NCBI GenBank assembly: GCA_013041995.1
Contig: JABDRA010000490.1
Coordinates: 1-7,366, forward strand
Source: Anderseniella sp.
GTDB taxonomy: Bacteria > Pseudomonadota > Alphaproteobacteria > Rhizobiales > Aestuariivirgaceae
DNA: 7,366 bases
Direction of reading: 5' to 3'
Positions within the stretch are counted from its first letter, which is position 1; each line of letters starts with the position of its first letter. Under the pieces are notes generated by a model that worked only from the letters and a program-made list of their open reading frames with translations, was not told where the DNA came from and made no database searches. The translations under genes and the position numbers were made by a program. Positions 5,769 to 7,366 of this stretch are shown piece by piece.

Positions 5769-6206
5769 ATGTCTCACAAGTTTGCTGGAGGGTGCGACCA
5801 CGTACACACTCACTCGGATAAAGATCCGATCGACAACCACACCTGCCATTGTTCGGTATGCAAAAGTGTTACCGGTCAAGACACGACGCATGTTGTATTC
5901 TTCAAGCACGGCGATCTGGGCGTTGACGAATCCGACAACTTGAATCGTCAGCCATTCAACGCGAAAAATCCGGACGGTCCGCTGGAGCTCTGCACATGCG
6001 CAACCTGCGGCACACCGATCATGCTGGATGACAAGGAAAACCGCATAAGGGCTATCGTGCCCAACCTCATGGGGTATCAGCCGGACAGCCTGCCGGCGAC
6101 TTATCATGCCTTTTATGATCCAGCCACCGGCGCTGCGGCACCAAACGATGGCCGGCCGGTATATGAAGGCCTTCGCCCGGACTTCGTCTGGCCAAAGCCA
6201 AGCTGA
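5769..6206 (+). CDS. GFA/CENP-V-fold zinc protein (glutathione-dependent formaldehyde-activating family)
   Basis: The 145-residue product has the length and cysteine layout of the GFA family, small zinc proteins named after an enzyme that speeds the joining of glutathione and formaldehyde. Most members have no proven substrate. The catalytic-site triad is intact as Cys26, Cys28 and Cys31 in CHCSVCKSVTG. The structural-zinc set normally uses a CxCG motif near the N terminus and CxxCG later. Here the second pair is present (Cys77 and Cys80 in CATCGTPIML), but the first is Cys9-Asp-His11, so His11 may replace a ligand. A His-rich stretch (HVHTH) follows it. The C-terminal third (GLRPDFVWPKPS) is typical of a tail covering the fold. 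ATG 5769 is certain: AAGGAGG ends five bases upstream. It appears monocistronic, with hairpins following it. Confidence 0.85.
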   Translation: MSHKFAGGCDHVHTHSDKDPIDNHTCHCSVCKSVTGQDTTHVVFFKHGDLGVDESDNLNRQPFNAKNPDGPLELCTCATCGTPIMLDDKENRIRAIVPNLMGYQPDSLPATYHAFYDPATGAAAPNDGRPVYEGLRPDFVWPKPS

Positions 6207-6220
6207 AGGAATAGCTCTAA

Positions 6221-6236
6221 TCGCTACGTTTAGCGA
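6221..6236 (+). terminator. Small hairpin just after the GFA-family gene
   Basis: TCGCTA (6221-6226) and TAGCGA (6231-6236) form a perfect six-base stem with a CGTT loop, 14 bases after the GFA stop and one base before a larger hairpin. On its own it is too short to be a convincing terminator. Together the two stems look like a transcript 3' end. Confidence 0.35.
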
Positions 6237-6237
6237 A

Positions 6238-6270
6238 CTGCCTGGCACCCTTGCTGAGGGTGTCGGGCAG
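6238..6270 (+). terminator. Strong hairpin terminator after the GFA-family gene
   Basis: CTGCCTGGCACCCT (6238-6251) pairs over its full length with AGGGTGTCGGGCAG (6257-6270) around a TGCTG loop: 14 pairs, two of them G-T wobbles. The sequence after it (ACTGTCATTG) has no T-run. It is therefore either an atypical terminator or a stem that protects the mRNA 3' end. It separates the GFA gene from the FAD oxidase gene. Confidence 0.55.
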
Positions 6271-6366
6271 ACTGTCATTGTGCCGAGGTCCCTGTCACCG
6301 CCAACCATGTGATGCACTCACGCTTGGCTACCTTCCCTACCGCAGCCACGTTCAGGAGATAATCAT

Positions 6367-7366
6367 TTGACCCGTTCTCAATTCAATCCGACGGGCGCTC
6401 AACTGTTGAATGATATCAAACATGTTGTCGGTGACGCGGGATGGATGGATGTGACGGATGCGCCGCGCCATTTTGATGATCCGCGCGGGCGCTTTAAGGG
6501 TAGGGGATGCCTGATTGTCCTGCCTAACTCGACGGAACAAGTGGCTGCCATTGTCCGGCTTTGCAACGCGGCCAAAGCAGGTATTGTGCCCTATAGCGGT
6601 GGAACCGGTGTCGTGGCGGGTCAGCTGTCAATTGACAGCGACAATGCAATCATCATGTCACTTGAGCGGATGAACAAGGTGCGCGAGATCTCTCTCGACG
6701 ACAGTGTCCTTGTCGCCGAAGCCGGGTGTATTCTCGAGAATATCCACAGCGCGGCGCAGGAACAGGGCATGATGTTTCCGTTGAGTATGGCATCGAAGGG
6801 GAGTTGCTGCATCGGTGGCAATCTGGCCACGAATGCCGGCGGCATTCAGGTGCTGCGATACGGCAACGCGCGCGATTTGTGCCTTGGAATTGAAGCTGTC
6901 CTGCCTTGCGGGACGATCCTGAGTGAACTGAGCCCGCTGCGTAAGAACAACACCGGCTATGACCTGCGGCACCTGTTGATCGGCAGTGAAGGGACCCTTG
7001 GTGTCATCACAGCCGCGTCTTTGATACTGAAACCGATTGATCCTGAAACCGCAACGGCCCTTCTGGCTATCAAATCTCCTGCACATGCACTGATGGTTTA
7101 CAAGGAGATCAAGGGGCATTTGGACGATGCTGTCTCGGCCCTCGAACTGATGAGCGGCCTGGGGCTGGAACTGGTCACCTCAAAGTTTCCGACGCTTCGA
7201 AACCCGTTTGAACACAGCTGTGATTGGGCCTTGCTGCTGGAAGCCACCGGCCCGTTGGGGATCGGCGAGCGTCTGGAAACCGCATTGACGGGCTGCTTTG
7301 AAAACAATCTTGTGCTGGATGCCGTGGTCGCCCAGTCGCAATCACAACGAGACAGCCTGTGGGCCC
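6367..7366 (+). CDS. FAD-binding oxidase (D-2-hydroxyglutarate/D-lactate dehydrogenase type), N-terminal part; runs off the window
   Basis: The frame stays open from TTG 6367 to the last base, giving 333 codons of a protein usually about 460-480 long. It is an FAD-linked oxidase with the PCMH-type FAD-binding domain. Visible motifs are the VPYSGGTGV loop (75-82), VAEAG (116-120), FP-x-S followed by GSCCIGGNLATNAGG (145-159), RYGNARD (164-170), KNNTGYDLRHLLIGSEGTLGVIT (193-215), and the start of the C-terminal substrate-cap domain, with ALELM. This set is characteristic of the D-2-hydroxyglutarate dehydrogenase and D-lactate dehydrogenase (cytochrome) relatives, which oxidise D-2-hydroxy acids and pass electrons to a flavoprotein, quinone or cytochrome. 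The exact substrate cannot be settled without the missing part. TTG is chosen because AGGAG lies eight bases upstream (6354-6358), no in-frame ATG precedes it, and the first in-frame ATG, 26 codons later, lacks a ribosome site. Confidence 0.9.
   Translation, partial: MTRSQFNPTGAQLLNDIKHVVGDAGWMDVTDAPRHFDDPRGRFKGRGCLIVLPNSTEQVAAIVRLCNAAKAGIVPYSGGTGVVAGQLSIDSDNAIIMSLERMNKVREISLDDSVLVAEAGCILENIHSAAQEQGMMFPLSMASKGSCCIGGNLATNAGGIQVLRYGNARDLCLGIEAVLPCGTILSELSPLRKNNTGYDLRHLLIGSEGTLGVITAASLILKPIDPETATALLAIKSPAHALMVYKEIKGHLDDAVSALELMSGLGLELVTSKFPTLRNPFEHSCDWALLLEATGPLGIGERLETALTGCFENNLVLDAVVAQSQSQRDSLWA

Noticed and set aside
5619..6317. 232-codon minus-strand open frame opposite the GFA-family gene
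   Set aside because: It lies antisense to a gene with clear family motifs and a strong ribosome site, shows no recognisable domain, and runs through the hairpin region.
6658..7119. 153-codon minus-strand frame
   Set aside because: It is opposite the FAD-binding motifs of the oxidase gene (GGNLATNAGG, GSEGTLG), which are decisive for the plus strand.

Overview
The window is about 7.4 kb of ordinary-looking bacterial chromosome, moderately GC-rich. Gene content (KatG, a fused SoxYZ-type carrier, creatininase family, GFA family, FAD-linked oxidase) and codon use fit a proteobacterium, most likely an environmental alphaproteobacterium. That placement is an inference from style and families, not a proof. 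There is no rRNA, tRNA, CRISPR array, insertion sequence, integrase or phage gene, and no gap without a gene exceeds 300 bases.

Layout, left to right. (1) The 3' end of katG (+), closed by a strong GC-rich hairpin at 319-348. (2) A minus-strand gene for an exported single-chain SoxY-SoxZ fusion carrier (448-1284), convergent with katG. (3) A plus-strand creatininase-family metallohydrolase (1480-2217), sharing a 195-base divergent control region with the SoxYZ gene. (4) A four-gene minus-strand operon running from 4630 down to 2227. In transcription order it encodes a membrane-anchored Sel1-repeat protein, a MotA/TolQ/ExbB-type channel subunit, a MotB/ExbD-type single-span subunit whose periplasmic part looks like a DUF2135-type beta-sandwich, and a two-span membrane protein of unknown family. 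The genes are 3 bases apart, overlapping by ATGA, and 32 bases apart. The lead gene has a good sigma70-type promoter. (5) A divergent plus-strand gene for a secreted pentapeptide-repeat protein (4807-5598), preceded by a 13-codon upstream ORF that ends in an ATGA overlap with it. (6) A GFA/CENP-V-fold zinc protein (5769-6206) with a very strong Shine-Dalgarno sequence, followed by two hairpins. (7) The first 333 codons of an FAD-binding oxidase of the D-2-hydroxyglutarate/D-lactate dehydrogenase type (6367-end), starting at TTG.

How the genes may work together: the operon in (4) reads as an ion-driven inner-membrane complex. A 5:2-type stator pair has its usual peptidoglycan- or TonB-directed output domain replaced by a beta-sandwich, with two accessory membrane proteins encoded alongside. 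The periplasmic pentapeptide protein is divergently transcribed from the same intergenic region and could be related. This is the best candidate here for an undescribed system. The rest (peroxide detoxification, SoxYZ-type carrier, GFA protein, FAD oxidase) is ordinary redox metabolism with no demonstrated link between the genes.
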